NCBI GenBank assembly: GCA_013365325.1
Contig: JABVXV010000027.1
Coordinates: forward strand, 186,001-250,000
Reading direction: 5' to 3'
Source: Dipetalonema caudispina
Lineage: Eukaryota; Nematoda; Chromadorea; Rhabditida; Onchocercidae
DNA: 64,000 bases
In this document: piece by piece, positions 51,181-64,000 of the stretch
Layout: each line of letters starts with the position of its first letter
Numbering within the stretch: position 1 is the stretch's first letter
The notes under the pieces: generated by a model
What the model saw: the letters and a program-made list of their open reading frames with translations, nothing else
Databases searched by the model: none
Told to the model about the DNA's origin: nothing
Made by a program: the position numbers and the translations under genes

Positions 51181-54100
51181 TGGCAATGCTACAACAACTT
51201 GGCTACTCACAATAATTGTTTTCAATTTTATTAATTACTAAAAAAAAAAAAAACTCAAACTATGATACTGTTTAGAAGCAGTTAATGGAACGACATTTCT
51301 TTACACAGATTCTACATGTTTATTATTACACTGAAAATAATTCATGATTGTACAATCAGGTCACATATGACGACCAGATTTAAATTGAAATAATCTGCAA
51401 GTATCATCTTAATAGGATTACAAAGCTCTTTTTATTCAATCCATCAAAATTTCTCGTTTAGATCCTCAAATAACTTCTTAAAATGGAATTCGTTATAAAT
51501 GAAATAAATTTTACATCTATCATTCCTTCTTGACCATTTGTTTTTTCACAGTTTGAAAAGTTTCCCAAAAAATTAGAAGTGAAGGATTTCAGTTGAGATT
51601 TGTGTTCAACTGTTCATATGAAGGTGATTAGTTGAACAAAAGTGAAATAAACTGATCTTCAAAATTTATTTTTTCCATAAGTTTATGAAGTATTGGCAAT
51701 CTAAATTTGCGCACTTCATTTATGCTAATGAACATTTCATTTGGATTATCAAATTGCAGCATATACTCACTCTTATGTGGCTGAAGTAGGTAATGCTGAA
51801 CTTCTGAAATGAGAGAGAATAATTAGACACCGAAAGTTTATCAACAGCTTCTTTGGAATTAAATATTACTTTCGATCCAATAATATATGAAATCGATCTT
51901 CAGATAGAAGTGATGGCAAGAGTTAGAAGGATAATTACTTCTAGCAATTTTGTATTTTTTAATGAATTGCACTTAACAAATTCGAAGAAATACGTTAATC
52001 AGATTGCATATTTTTTTCCAGTCCTCTTCATAATTTTCATTATTTATTCTCGAATCTGAATTTGCTAACTTAAATATTTATTCGACTTAACATTGAAATT
52101 GCTTAAGCATTGTTACAATTCGAGTACAGTTAATTCAAATATTTTTATCCTGAATCTATTTTATAGCCGTTACCTTGAAAATTTGGTTGCAATTAAACTT
52201 AACAGATACAAATGAAATTTTTCTGCTTTTCGTGAAACTTTTGGGACATACTCTGATTCAATCATAACTTATAACCATCAAAAGTTGGTAAATTGCATGT
52301 TGCGATAAAACATGTTGAAAGAAACGAAATTGAATCAAAAACTGAATCACTATCAATAGAGTTTTGTGATGAAAGAACGAAATTGAATCATTATCAGCAG
52401 AGTTATTGATAATAATTTAAGTCATTGAATTGTAGTTGTTTAAAAAGAATTCAAAAGTTTGAAATTTTAGAAATGGATAATTTACTGCGCACAATGACAT
52501 TTTTTAGAAGTAGTAGCAATAGCTTTCGAAATACTTGTAGTAAAAATTAGAAGGCAAAGGAAGAGAGGTAGTAAAGAAAGGAAGAGATGAAAGATGAGTA
52601 CGAGCCAAAATCAGTAATTAATGTACCTATCTGCAATAGTAAAAACCATAAATCAGTAGCTGTAGGCATACAACATGTGAGTAGAGCTCATTTCTCTCTC
52701 TCTATCTTATCATTATTTTAAGTTTTCCACAAAAATTTCACTTCATTCTATTGAGCAGACAGTGGAAGAAAAATGTTTGTTGGTCCTCACAAACGAACAT
52801 ATAAATGAACCGGTTCATCAATTTTCCATTTAATTATATTCTGTTTTCCCGTGGCTACTGCAAAAAAAAAAAAAAAAACATAATAGTATAATTTAAAATT
52901 ACGATCACTATTACTACTATAACCAACAAAATGGGTTAGAAATTTTCTTATCCACAACAAAAGTAACCAGTGATAGAAAGTTAAAATGGAAAGATCTTTT
53001 GCAAATTCTCGAAGCACGCAATTCGAAAAAATTGAACATGACATTGATAAAATATAGCATGACCTATTTGCGTACTAAAGTATGATGTAAGCTGATTAAT
53101 ATTGATATTATTAGCAAAACAACAAATTGTAGTATAAGTGAATAAGAAAGAAAATTCAAAATAAGTTTTTCAAATAATTAGAAATGATTTTCAGATGGTG
53201 CATAAATTTTGGAAGTGAGAGCAAAGGTAATGATGAGAGGAAGTAGTAGCAACAAGTGTTGAAATAAGGAAGAGTCAAGACACTTTGTATAAAGGTTGAG
53301 TAAATGAGATGAATTTAATTTGTAAATGGGCTGAAAAGATTGCAAATCGGGCATGAATTCATCATAATTTCTCAATCCAATTGAATAAAAACTTTTAGTC
53401 GTAACAATTGATGCAAATTCAAATTTAGTGGTCATCACAAATTTAAGATCTTCTTGCTTCTTCTCTCACCTAATAAACAACACTTTCATGTCTTATCTAT
53501 GCATATTGCAATTTCAAATGCATGTAGAATCATTCCTCCTCCATTCAACATTTTCCCATTTATCACCTTCCACCTGAAATTATCAGTAAAAATTATTTTA
53601 TGCATATAAAGTATCTTGGAACAATGGCACCATCCCTTTATTCCAACAATGAATTTGATTTAGTTGAATACATATCAATTTAGAATTTAGAACTCAGATC
53701 ATTCTGATTTATCGTAAATCCAAGCGCTTCCTTACTATCTAATTTGGTTCATTTCGAATGCAAGAATTTACGAGTTATTTTTACATTGTAATCATCTTTC
53801 AATCAGTTTCGTAAAGCATATTGTCAACATCTTTAATCGGGAGTAATTAAGATAATTGCTCTATTGATTTCCATATACTTCAATAGACGCGAACTCTGCT
53901 TTTTCCGCACTTCTTTTTCGCAACAACTTATGTTTCAATTTCCTTTCGATCCTTTCCGGACAATAAATGACACCAATATCCCAATATATTACTCCTTGTT
54001 AACAATTTATGTTTTCGAATTTATTCCAGTCTATAGGATCTCGTCACGGTGATCGCCTAACTGCAAATGTCATGAAATTTAAAATGGCATGGTAAAGAAC

Positions 54101-54978
54101 TTATTTTGTATTCAATCAAATGACAAATTCAAAAAGTATTCAAATCCTTAGCTAAGAAACATTGTCATATGCGCCATCCTCAAGATCAATGCATCTCAAA
54201 ACTAATCCGTACATTCCATTTTCTAATAAGATATATAAAAAGACAAGCTAGAAATCCAATCCAGTGAAGACGCAATGCCATAATTAGCCCCAAAACTGCT
54301 CAGATGTTTGCAAACCAATTGTTTTTGCAATCAGTCTTTATTCAAAAAAAAAAGCCAGTTGGAATTACAAAAATGAAAGCGTTTCGCCAACATCTAAATC
54401 GATATTGATAATTCAATTAAATGTTGTTCTTGCTGGTGACAAAGTGCGGTTAAAAAAAAATGTGCAGAAATCAAATTATAATAAAACGTCTTGATATTCT
54501 CTCCAAGATTCTATTATTTCGCACTTAGCACCGGCTTTAATTTACATTAAACTGCTGTTATAGCTTCGGAAGGTTGAAAAACAGAATGGAGACGTCACAA
54601 GGGTAAGCAAAAAGATATCACATGAAAAAAAACGAATTTAGTGCTTAAGCTTACTTGACAAATGAACAACAAAAAGGGTAAATCCTAAACGACATGTTTT
54701 TTTTTCTTTGTTCCTGAAACCCCAGTGAAAGTCAACAGAATCATTCGAATACCAAACGAAAAATATACTGAATAAATTGCAATTAAAATGTTGAAATAAT
54801 TTCTGCAAACTATACAAATAGGTAGGTAGAAGTATCACTAAAATATGGAATTCCTGTGAAATTACAAGCAATAAAAAACACTAATTCGAGTGAGAACAGA
54901 AAAGTTAGATTTGTTGAGCTTAGTTTTTTCTCAAACTACGCTAACAATAAACAAATGTTTTACAAATCCGATGGCTTT

Positions 54979-57896
54979 TTAATTCGAGCTTTGAGATTCA
55001 CGAAGATGGGCTACTAGATGATCCGGGGAAATCTGTCCCTGGCATATTTGATGCACGGCCGAGAAGAGTGGAAATCTGAAAAGAAACGTATAAATAAAAA
55101 CACAAAATAGGTGTCGAAATTTCACATAAATAGTAGCAAGAGCAGATCCGCACTGCCTAAGGATTTCCAGAGGTGCCATATCCTTAAAAGTTTAATTATC
55201 TGATTTACTTGAGAACTACTTGATTTCCTAACAGTGAAGCTGGTAGAATTCTCCGAGAACTTCTCCAGACATCATAGTAGAACTATCCTGAATTTCCAAT
55301 CAATCAGAAAGCATTTTCTTTATGTAGGGTCACTCATTAATCTCTGACCCTTTCGTACCGATAAAAAAGCCATGGCTCTCGCAATTAGTGAAATTCATGC
55401 AAGTCTTCCTGTGAATATGATTGTTTTTTACCTATGTTAAGCTATTTAAGGAATCGTTACCTTGAAACCATATTATGCTTCTTCAACATGAGATAAACTT
55501 CTTCAGCCGTCAAAGGACCCTGAGCACTTTGTCCATTCAGCATTTCCTGTTCCAATTCTTTGATTGACTAAAACGGCAATCATAAAAATAAAAATAATTT
55601 CAATGCCTTCAAAAAATTTTGATATGCTGAAATCACAATTTATTCATTCTCATTCATGCAATTGATACAAAAATCAAGAAAAATAAAATAATAAAATGAT
55701 TAGAAATTCAAAATACTGTGAAAAAAAATTCTGACAAAATGAACTACTTTAAACCCAACGATCCACACATTTCGGTGATATCTTGTTTCTGGATATCTTG
55801 CTCTTCGTTAAATAAATAAACATATATATTGTCTTATATTGTAAACTATGATGCACTTTTGAAATTAAAAAATGAGATTTGGCACCCAAAGATGTACCAT
55901 TCTTCATTAAATTCAATTTACTCACTTTTCCCGTTTTAACGAATGCTTCGCATATTTTACGGTTTCTGCCGGCACTACATGTTGCTATGAGATCAGCCAC
56001 ACCACAACTTTCAAAAAATGTCCGAATGTTCGAGCCGTGATAAAAGAGTTCGACAAACTGCAATACGCAGAGATTATCGGATTTTCATATTCTTCCGATA
56101 AAAAGTTTTTATGCACTATCCATTATAAGATAAAATTTGGACGCTCAAGTTAACCCGAACTATGACCATTAGTCAAGTTTACTTATCAATGCGAATATTT
56201 GAGCTCTCCAATGATTCAACTTAATAAAGTAATTACGATGGTAATTTCCATAAGTCCGAGTCGGATGATAGCTGATTTTGTATTACTCCCGTAACCAAGA
56301 CCATCAGCAAAGCCTGCAGCGCATGCCACAATATTCTGCAATAAGCTAAAAAGTATACTACACTATATATAGTTCCAAACTCTGGAGAAACTCTGAAGTA
56401 TTTGTTATGAGCAGAAAAATAAAAACTGCTAACTTTGAGGCCACCACATAACTCGACAGTATTTGCGTCTTCCGTCAGAGCAATTTTGAAATTGTCAGTG
56501 TCAAACAATTTTTGTAATATAGACCATCTATCCTTTTGATCTTTACAACCTATAATTATTAATTTAACAAATTAAGTGAAAAACAATTGCTAAACAACTT
56601 AAATAACCTTAATGTAGAAAGCTTATCTGATTCACATATTTATAACAAAAATTTCAAATAATAATCTAAAGGGTTCAAATCTACACCTACCAATTGTGGC
56701 CTCACAAAAATCTTCATTTGCCACTTCGGGAGCCAAATTTGCACCCATGAGAACAGCTGTATCAACATTCAACAAATCGCGAATTTCTTCAGTAACCAAA
56801 CGGATTCCACCCTTCTTTTTCTGGGTCATGAAACCCTGAAATACACTTTCTGCTATTGATTTTAATCGAGTTATTCTGCAAGACTAGTTCAATTCCAAAT
56901 TGAAAGTGTTGAAACATAATTATCTAATTTCCAAACAGTCCAACCGAAGTCCTCATGATCATCTTCAATATCTTTAATAAGCAATAATTGCCTGATTAGA
57001 TGTGCAACTTCTACTACCATACAATGAATATCACAACCTTTATGAGTGAAACTACAAGCGCGCCTTCTTTTAGATGACCTTTCAACTGTATGCAAACATT
57101 TTCCACAAACTGATGAGGTATTACAAATATAAGTATGTCACTATCTTTGCAAGCTGTAAGTAAATCCGGTATAGCAACCTGCAAATTAGTTTGATTAATA
57201 ACTTCTAGTACATCATGTAAGTTGCAGAAAAAGTTTGACGAAAGAGCGATTCCATAATTAAGGTTTTTATAATGGTATTTGATGATGAATATGCAATTAG
57301 TAAAGTTATAAGAATCAACTATTTCGTTGTAAACAATGCTCGAAAATCGAAAAATCATTACTCAATCACATTTCACAGAAAAAAAGGAAACGTTTATGGA
57401 AATGATTGATAATATCATTTCTGCCTAAGGAAAAAAAAAAACACTATATGAATGATATAGAAATCGAAGAAAAAAAAAAAAAAAAACAAACCACATTTGG
57501 TGGAAGCTTTTTGCCTGGAAGATATTTGATATTCTCATGTTGAGTATTGATAACTTCAGTAAGTTTCATCCCATTGATTATCTCTTCATATACCCACATG
57601 CGTATCTCATGGTCAAATACATCTCCGTACTTCTGAACATTTTTCCCAACGATTAGTGAAATTGCTGAACCCCTAAAATAAAGAAAAATCGAAGTTAATT
57701 GAAATCATTTTCTCAAATTTAATCTAAAGGTGAAATCCTGAAAGGATACCTATATTATTTTGATTCCAAATACTCAATCAAAATCTTCTTTTAAAATTTT
57801 CATCAATTCAATTATTTGCAAAGAAAATAAGAGAAAATGAACGAACCAATTGCCTGAACCAACAAGTGCTACTTTGATGGGTGCTCTTGGTCTCAT
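54979..57896 (-). CDS. gpdh: NAD-dependent glycerol-3-phosphate dehydrogenase, cytosolic
   Basis: This enzyme interconverts dihydroxyacetone phosphate and glycerol 3-phosphate with NADH, linking glycolysis to glycerolipid synthesis, glycerol production and redox shuttling. Nine exons in transcript order, 57896-57847, 57672-57492, 57178-57038, 56835-56691, 56549-56434, 56335-56237, 56057-55926, 55567-55461 and 55075-54979, join in phase to 355 residues; animal enzymes are about 350. The N-terminal nucleotide-binding strand has [23 protein letters not shown] and CEATIG follow. The active-site block is [13 protein letters not shown], with the expected catalytic Lys, then [18 protein letters not shown]. 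The substrate-binding GRNRK and the MLNGQ...QGPLTAEEV helix follow. All key residues seen are intact, and no targeting signal precedes the ATG. Among neighbours, only long non-coding sequence is seen upstream. C. elegans has two paralogues (from memory), and I cannot say which this resembles more. Confidence 0.95.
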
Positions 57897-58326
57897 ATTA
57901 TATTTGCGATAAAACTCAAAGAGGAGAATTGCGCCTGCTTACTTGAATACTTTAATCGACCAACCACAAAATACGAATAAAGCAATTCCCGAGAAATTCT
58001 CCTCCTCGTACACCTGAATATATCAATGTTAGTTAAGCAATGCAAATTTGAATAAGTCAGGAATGTTGAAGTATGATACTCGATGGAAGATAGATAAAGT
58101 ATCATTCTGATATTGACAGGGTATAGTAAACAAGGTTAAAGGTTAACAAAGATAACATAAGTCATCATCCTACAATACAACACTTTTTTTGATGCATAAA
58201 CAAGGCATACTGAGAGAGGAATGTACACAGCCGATAATTTAAAGAATTAAAATTTTTGAAGGGTTGTAAGATGAATAAAGCAAGCGAAGTGAAAAAAAAA
58301 ACAGCGTGAAAAGTGGAAGAGAAAAA

Positions 58327-58346
58327 GAGAGAGAGAGAGAGAGAGG
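58327..58346. repeat. (GA)n microsatellite
   Basis: A GA run about 430 bases upstream of the GPDH start, on the plus strand as written. Confidence 0.9.
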
Positions 58347-58858
58347 GAGGGAATGATAAATAAAGGCAGTTGACGCTCAATAACTCTGCCCTCAGGTCAA
58401 AGATCAATCCCATTCGTCCTTATCTTCCAGTCGGTGGTCCGATATATATCAGTGATGTATATTTGTGACAGTATAATGACTTAAACTACAATTACTGAGG
58501 TTTGGGATGATACTTTGCATCAAAAATAGCGATAATGAAGTGTATGAAGCTTAGCATATATTAGCTGATACGTTGTGAAGATGACGTAAACAGGGGTATG
58601 GCAGTATTGCAAATAAAACGTACGTTGCGTTGCGTAAACATTCACTCACAACCTGTCGAGAATGAATCATTTTTAGAAATGTTAAAAGGTGAAGAGAGAA
58701 AAGTTAGAATGGCAAAGTTGAAAATGCATGGGAATATGTGTAATTAACTCCACGACAACTTTTTATCAATTGGTAAATATTGCGATAGGAGTAGTAATGA
58801 CAATGATTTGAAAAATAAGCGAAAGCTTTTGAAAAGAGAGGAAATGTGAGAGGGAAAG

Positions 58859-58881
58859 GGAGAGAGAGAGAGAGAGAGAGA
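58859..58881. repeat. (GA)n microsatellite
   Basis: A pure GA run of about 22 bases, preceded by other purine-rich sequence. Confidence 0.92.
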
Positions 58882-59180
58882 TGGAAATAGTTAGATATAT
58901 GTCCTTCTCTCCTCGTGGGAGAAATACGATAGCCAAAGTTTTTTTTGGAAGTTCTCTTGGATTATGCAACTGAGGGAAACATCTATTGGCCGATTAGCGA
59001 TAATTCATCCTGAAATAGGTGCTGAGGAAAACTTGTGGAAATTTGGTTGAAGGAGATTTTATTAAGAGAATGGTTGACATGTGATTGCTAGGATAAGAGT
59101 GGAAGGAGAAGGACTATCATGCAATTTAATTTGAAATAATGAAGATGTGAAATTAGCATCAGGAAGAAAACTGACATCAC

Positions 59181-59182
<2 letters not shown>

Positions 59183-59218
<36 letters not shown>
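59183..59218. repeat. (CT)n microsatellite
   Basis: A pure CT run of about 36 bases, the longest CT tract in the window. Confidence 0.95.
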
Positions 59219-59221
<3 letters not shown>

Positions 59222-59614
59222 GCTAATAACGATTTTGCTTTTTAGAAAACGGAGTAAACTAAGAGTTAGGGCGAAGAAGAGAAGAGTAAGACACTTTATA
59301 AATATTTGATAATTAAAATGTATATCACATCTTAATGACAATAATATCACTCATTATTTATCCAATCATTTCTTTCTTAATTGTATCTATCTCTTCTTAC
59401 TTTACGAAATTGAGCAATTGTTGACTATTCTACATTTCGTTTATTAATGAATTTTCGAATAGAATTCATTTTGTCTTTTTTTGTTTCTAAAATATCCAAT
59501 ATGGAAGAGAATATCTGTAATATTGTAGAAATTGATGCTGAAGTCTTTCTTCTTCTGTATCACCATAAAGGATGAAATAATGGAAGCAGCATTGTCAATC
59601 GTATTTGAATGTAA

Positions 59615-59631
59615 AGAGAGAGAGAGAGAGC
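59615..59631. repeat. (GA)n microsatellite
   Basis: A short pure GA run. Confidence 0.85.
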
Positions 59632-60402
59632 GGTCGACTTTAGTCGAGTTTTCAAATATTTTGAAGGTTGCAAGACATTTTTGTAATAGGAGGATTTACT
59701 TTAAAGGACATCTCAATTTGAAAACTTGTTGCCTCCTCACATGATACTTTGATAGTATAAAATATAATATTACCTTTTTGTATGAATCGAAAGGATGACT
59801 GTAATACAGAAATGTCGGCAATCATTTGAAGATGACAATTTTTAGTAACTGATAGGGTATGATAAAGCGTATAATTACCAGAAGGTTATATGCGAAAGGT
59901 ATGTATCCGCGACACTGTGATTCTTTACACATCAACTGTCAGTTCTATTCACATTTCACGTCATTTTTACTGAAATGAAGGTTGTATGTAATGATAAAAA
60001 TTCATTGCTTGTCAAATATTTCTCTGAATGATAATAGTAATTTTATGGTAGATCTATTTGAAGGCCAAATATTGCTTGTTTCCCGAAACGAAACGAAAAC
60101 CTGTTCTGAAAATTCATGCATTGCTTAGTAATTAGCAATGTTGCCAATTCTCACCTAATTCATCATTTTCTATCAGACAGCATTTTTTTTTTTCTTTCGA
60201 TTTGAAATACTTTCCATGTTTATTGTTTGTTTTTACCAAATGTTTACCTATTGTAAGTAGTTATTGTATTACTGAATGAATTGATAAAATTTACAACACA
60301 ACCAATAATTATTTAAATTTGTTGTCTATATTGCCTTTAGGAATTATTTGCTCATCTATGGACAAAATTAGAAAGCGGATGATGTCTTCCTACCATTTAA
60401 TC

Positions 60403-60427
60403 CCTCTCTCTCTCTCTCTCTCTCTCA
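60403..60427. repeat. (CT)n microsatellite
   Basis: A pure CT run of about 24 bases. Confidence 0.93.
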
Positions 60428-62172
60428 ATGCTCGATCAAAAATTTTAAGTGCTGATGACCAGAAGTGATTGGTGCTGATGGTCGTGTGGTTTGTAATGGC
60501 CATCGAAGCACCAACCAAACTAGGTCAATCATTCCTTTCCCTCATCCCTCTCATTCGAGTTCACTTCTTGTCTATTGAAAATGTATGTTTTGAGATAATT
60601 TCATACAGAAATCGCACGGCGACCATATGCTCTCGTCTTTCGTCCTGGGATCGCCAAGCACTGTCGAACATCTTCCATTTCGAATTAATTGTAATTGTAG
60701 TTATAGGCCGTTACACTATCACCAACACTTTTCACGGAAAATGTTTTCAAATTTAGAAATTAATCGATAGTTCATTTTAATTGCATTCTATTCGAAGGTT
60801 TTTTGTGACATATTGTTTTGTTGCTATCGGCATATTTTTTAAATGGCACTTGATGATGGTTCGGAACTTCTTCTGACAGGCTATAAAATGCGAAGTAGGC
60901 TGTATTATGCTTTTTTTCTCTCCTGATCTCACGATCCGAACAGAGAAGTACTTTGACCGATTGCAGAGCAACATTTTCAACCCAATACTTTTACTGAAAT
61001 AGACGATGAGGACACCTATCGATATTTGATGACAGTTGAAATGGAAGTAATTTGGTAGCTGTTCATTCTACATTCTACTCTATGTCGTATTCCTTCGATG
61101 TTAGAGCAATCCCACGATCTCTCCGGAACAAATAATCGGAATTCAACGCAGAATGTCCTTTTCTATTGTTCGATATTAATCTTTGATTTTTTGATTTTCT
61201 TTTTAAGAAGAGCTTAAGCTTCAGATCAAAATTAAGCAATACTGTGATATCATCTCATTTACTCCACTACGGATCACTCAAATAAGTCGCAATGTTGATA
61301 ATATTTCACCTCTTGCCAAGAATTCAAAGACTAGTTTTAAAATTTTCACGAACGAAAAACAACTATCTGGTGGAATCTTTTCGAAATTTTATGAAAAAGA
61401 ATTAAAGAACGCTCCAATGAATATGAATAATATTTTTCGCAATACTATATATTATAGTGGATAGTTTTTTTTTTTTTTTTTTAAGTTTCTTCGAAACTGC
61501 ATCACTGATTGAAAGAAAGTAGTGAAATCTAGTCACTGTGATTGATGATAGTATATAAAAGACCTTCACTTCGCCATTTTCATGGATCTAACTTTTTCGG
61601 GAATGAGAACTTTGTCACGGTAAAAAAGTGATATGTGGTAGTGTTTAGTAAATAGATAATATTAAGACATATTTAAATATGTTGGGGTATTCTCAAAGAA
61701 AAATAGCTTTTTTTTTTTTTTGAGCATTCATTACTGAAATATTCTTTAGAAAACATATGTTTTTCCTGATTAGAATATAATATCAATTTAAGGATTTCAA
61801 ATTCTTATAGTATAAATTTTTTTCAAATCATAATGCAGAATCTAAATGCAGAATAGAATAGCGCAATAGAATCATTGCTACAATAATTTCGAACTCAATA
61901 AAATCAATTCTCATTTATTCTGATCATTGAGGGAGATAAGACTGAGTTGCATGACAAGTCAACGATGCCATTCATATCAAGTTGTCATCAAAAATTCATT
62001 GCTAGACATCTTGACGAGAATAAATGCTTCCATCCTTCTTCTTCATATATTCCTCATTTTCTATACTCAATTTAATGATCAATGCATCAGACTACGGAAG
62101 AAGTAGCCAATCTGTAAAAGCACTTAATTAAGGCAGTTTTTTTTTTTTGAATTGAATTGAAACGTCCTTCTA

Positions 62173-62205
62173 GACAGAATATGTTCTTGTAGCACATATT
62201 CCGTC
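62173..62205. repeat. Short hairpin, 12-bp stem
   Basis: GACAGAATATGT pairs with ACATATTCCGTC with one A-C mismatch across a 9-base loop. It lies 20 bases before the larger inverted repeat. Confidence 0.7.
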
Positions 62206-62224
62206 AGAATTTCCAACATTCCTC

Positions 62225-62304
62225 ACAAATTTTGGTTAAATAAACAGTCATGGAAATTTTTGGCTTTTGCCGAAAGTTTCATGACTGTTTAAATCAGAAT
62301 TTGT
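62225..62304. repeat. 80-base imperfect inverted repeat (long hairpin)
   Basis: The left arm (ACAAATTTTGGTTAAATAAA, then CAGTCATG and GAAATTTTTGGC) pairs with the right arm (GCCGAAAGTTTC, then ATGACTG and TTTAAATCAGAATTTGT). The loop is TTTT, with a three-base bulge and a few mismatches. The inner 22 pairs are nearly complete. It could be a small inverted-repeat element or an RNA hairpin. Confidence 0.8.
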
Positions 62305-64000
62305 ATCCGTTTATTGGACAAACATTTCGATTTAAAAAAGCAGTTGAGTAGGAGGGTTGTTGTATTTTATGTAAATTGAATTAGTATGGCGATATTTATG
62401 TTCCTTACGAATAAATAAATGAAGTTAGGTAATAAAACAAAAATTAGAGAATTTTTGTCTACTTTTTCAACTGTCTTCATCTTCCCTTTCCTCCTATTCT
62501 TTTCTTCAATCACTCCGTCTTTCTGCATCTTCATCTTTTTCTCCTCAAAGTTTTCTATTCTTTCAATTTTCGAATTCGTAACATTTTGTGTACTAAAAAC
62601 GTCCCCATTTTCAGAAACTGAAAATGCTTAAAGATTTAAAATTGAAGATTGTTGGTTCAGTCTAGTGATCACATGCGAAATGATTGCAATGCATTTGTTC
62701 CTTTCAGTTTTACAGGGAATTATTTTCTATGAAAGGTGGTTATATGGTTAATGCTATTTGTTTGATTATTTTTATTATACATCGAAGGTCTGCTAACGGA
62801 TCTTTTAAAAAAGTTTCTTTCCGCAAAAATTAACCAAAATTTCAAAACAAAGTCCAAATGATGTCGATGTGATATATCTTTATGTAGAAGTTCACAATAG
62901 TTTGAAACATTTTTACCTATAACTAAAATAAACTGACTTAATGGTCATACTCATCTTGTTATGTTATGTAATAAGTAAACCTTCAGAACAGTAGACGTAA
63001 AAGTTTGCTACGATCGCTTTTCACGTTCATTTTATCCCGTGAAAACCGCATTAAGTTTACCTGAACATTTAATAGGGACAATAAATTCTATTCATTTACA
63101 CTTCTGCTCCATATATCCTTGTATTACTTTTATTATAAAACTATTTCTAGTTATATGGTATTTTGAATTTTTGCTCTGAGTTGAAATTTATGAACAGACA
63201 CAGTGCCCAAGTCGCCTGTTACCTGTTGCAAACGTCGTTTGTTATTAAATGCTTTGAAATAAAAATATTTACGTTTTTTTTTTTTTTTTTTTTTTTGTTT
63301 TTTGTTATTTCTTAGACATGAAATATACATTTAAAAAGTACCTGGGATGAACTGAAAAATGCAAATAGCATAACTTAAATTTTTCATATCGATTTGACTC
63401 TAACTTCAACCCATAGGTTACAATTTTCATCTTTCGAAAGAAATTTGAAATCCGTTGTTTGCTTTGAACAGAGTTCTAAATTTTATACAAATTAGTAATT
63501 TCTACATTCATTATTTAAAATTCTAACTTTTCCAAGACTTATTTTTCACTTGTCGAGTTCAGCACTTATGTAAATTGAACTGCTGATTAATTCAATCCAT
63601 TAGAAGCTTAGCTCAGAACTCCTCCAAGAACATTTGTTTACGATTTCCTTATTACAATGCGAGCATCAATATCATTATGACATTGATTCAGTAATGCGGA
63701 GGATGAAATTAATTGCTATCAAATTAAGTGATAACCGCTTTTTACCTATTTCACTACCTCTAGCATGATGTTCCTATATTTTCCTACCAACTTTATTCAG
63801 GAATTCTTGAGAATTATTGCTATATCTTACATACTCAGAAATTTTGACTCTTCATAGATCGTAATGTATCACATCTTACTGTCGTATCCATTGCTGACAG
63901 CATATTGACTTCGGATACTTTGGCTTTGGTTTTATCTTTTTCACAATATGTTCTCTAAAAGCTTTCTTACTTACTTTTCTCTTTCCGACTAATTTTAAGG

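Larger units (their letters stand above)
32285..54978. other. Gene-poor 22.7-kb region
   Basis: No open frame here shows recognisable family similarity. The region is AT-rich and carries many microsatellites, listed separately, plus two less AT-rich patches (45.8-46.1 kb and 49.9-50.35 kb) and one weak two-exon candidate near 46.6-46.85 kb. It lies upstream of the CXXC gene and downstream of GPDH, both on the minus strand, so it may hold CXXC regulatory sequence or 5' non-coding exons. Confidence 0.6.
57897..64000. other. Non-coding region upstream of GPDH to window end
   Basis: No convincing exon is seen in about 6 kb. The first part presumably carries the GPDH promoter. Five GA/CT arrays lie between 58.3 and 60.4 kb, and two hairpins near 62.2 kb. 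Several poly(T) runs occur (61466, 61710, 63275). The few open frames are T-rich or repeat-derived. Confidence 0.6.

Noticed and set aside
56660..56700. GGTTCAAATC resembling a tRNA B box
   Set aside because: It spans the end of a GPDH exon and its donor, and no A box or acceptor stem pairing is seen.
1..64000. CRISPR arrays, insertion sequences, rRNA, bacterial operons
   Set aside because: No spaced direct repeats, transposase frames or rRNA-like blocks were seen, and the genes are intron-rich and eukaryotic.

Overview
The window reads as nuclear DNA of a nematode, most likely a filarial (clade III) parasite. It is strongly AT-rich. Its genes are cut into many small exons by introns that mostly end in TTTCAG, TTTTAG or TTTAAG, several start codons sit just 3' of such an acceptor (which fits spliced-leader trans-splicing), and the gene content is plainly animal. 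I found no bacterial, viral, transposon-coding or CRISPR features. All gene models below were built by hand from exon phase and family similarity and have not been aligned to transcripts.

Layout. (1) 246-3414, +: an unrecognised coiled-coil protein in ten exons whose 5' end is probably incomplete. (2) 5900-8180, -: a 403-residue protein with two nematode-type PDZ-like modules. (3) 9316-10594, +: the complex I subunit NDUFA8. (4) 11775-27586, +: a CUX/CASP locus. Ten shared coiled-coil exons are joined either to sixteen exons encoding three CUT domains and a homeodomain (nuclear CUX, 1257 aa) or to exons beyond them encoding the Golgi membrane-anchored CASP (about 699 aa). (5) 30322-32284, -: a protein with two tandem CXXC zinc fingers and a polyglutamine tract. 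(6) 32285-54978: about 22.7 kb with no convincing gene, full of dinucleotide and trinucleotide arrays. (7) 54979-57896, -: cytosolic NAD-dependent glycerol-3-phosphate dehydrogenase in nine exons. (8) 57897-64000: non-coding sequence with five GA/CT arrays and two neighbouring hairpins near 62.2 kb.

The genes do not form one pathway. NDUFA8 and the CUX/CASP gene lie head-to-tail as in C. elegans (from memory), so they may be an old operon pair. PDZ and NDUFA8 are divergent and could share a promoter region. The most interesting items are the two-protein CUX/CASP architecture with matching splice phases, the paired loss of two cysteines in NDUFA8, the double CXXC protein whose second finger lacks the DNA-contact motif, and the inverted repeats at 62.17-62.30 kb.
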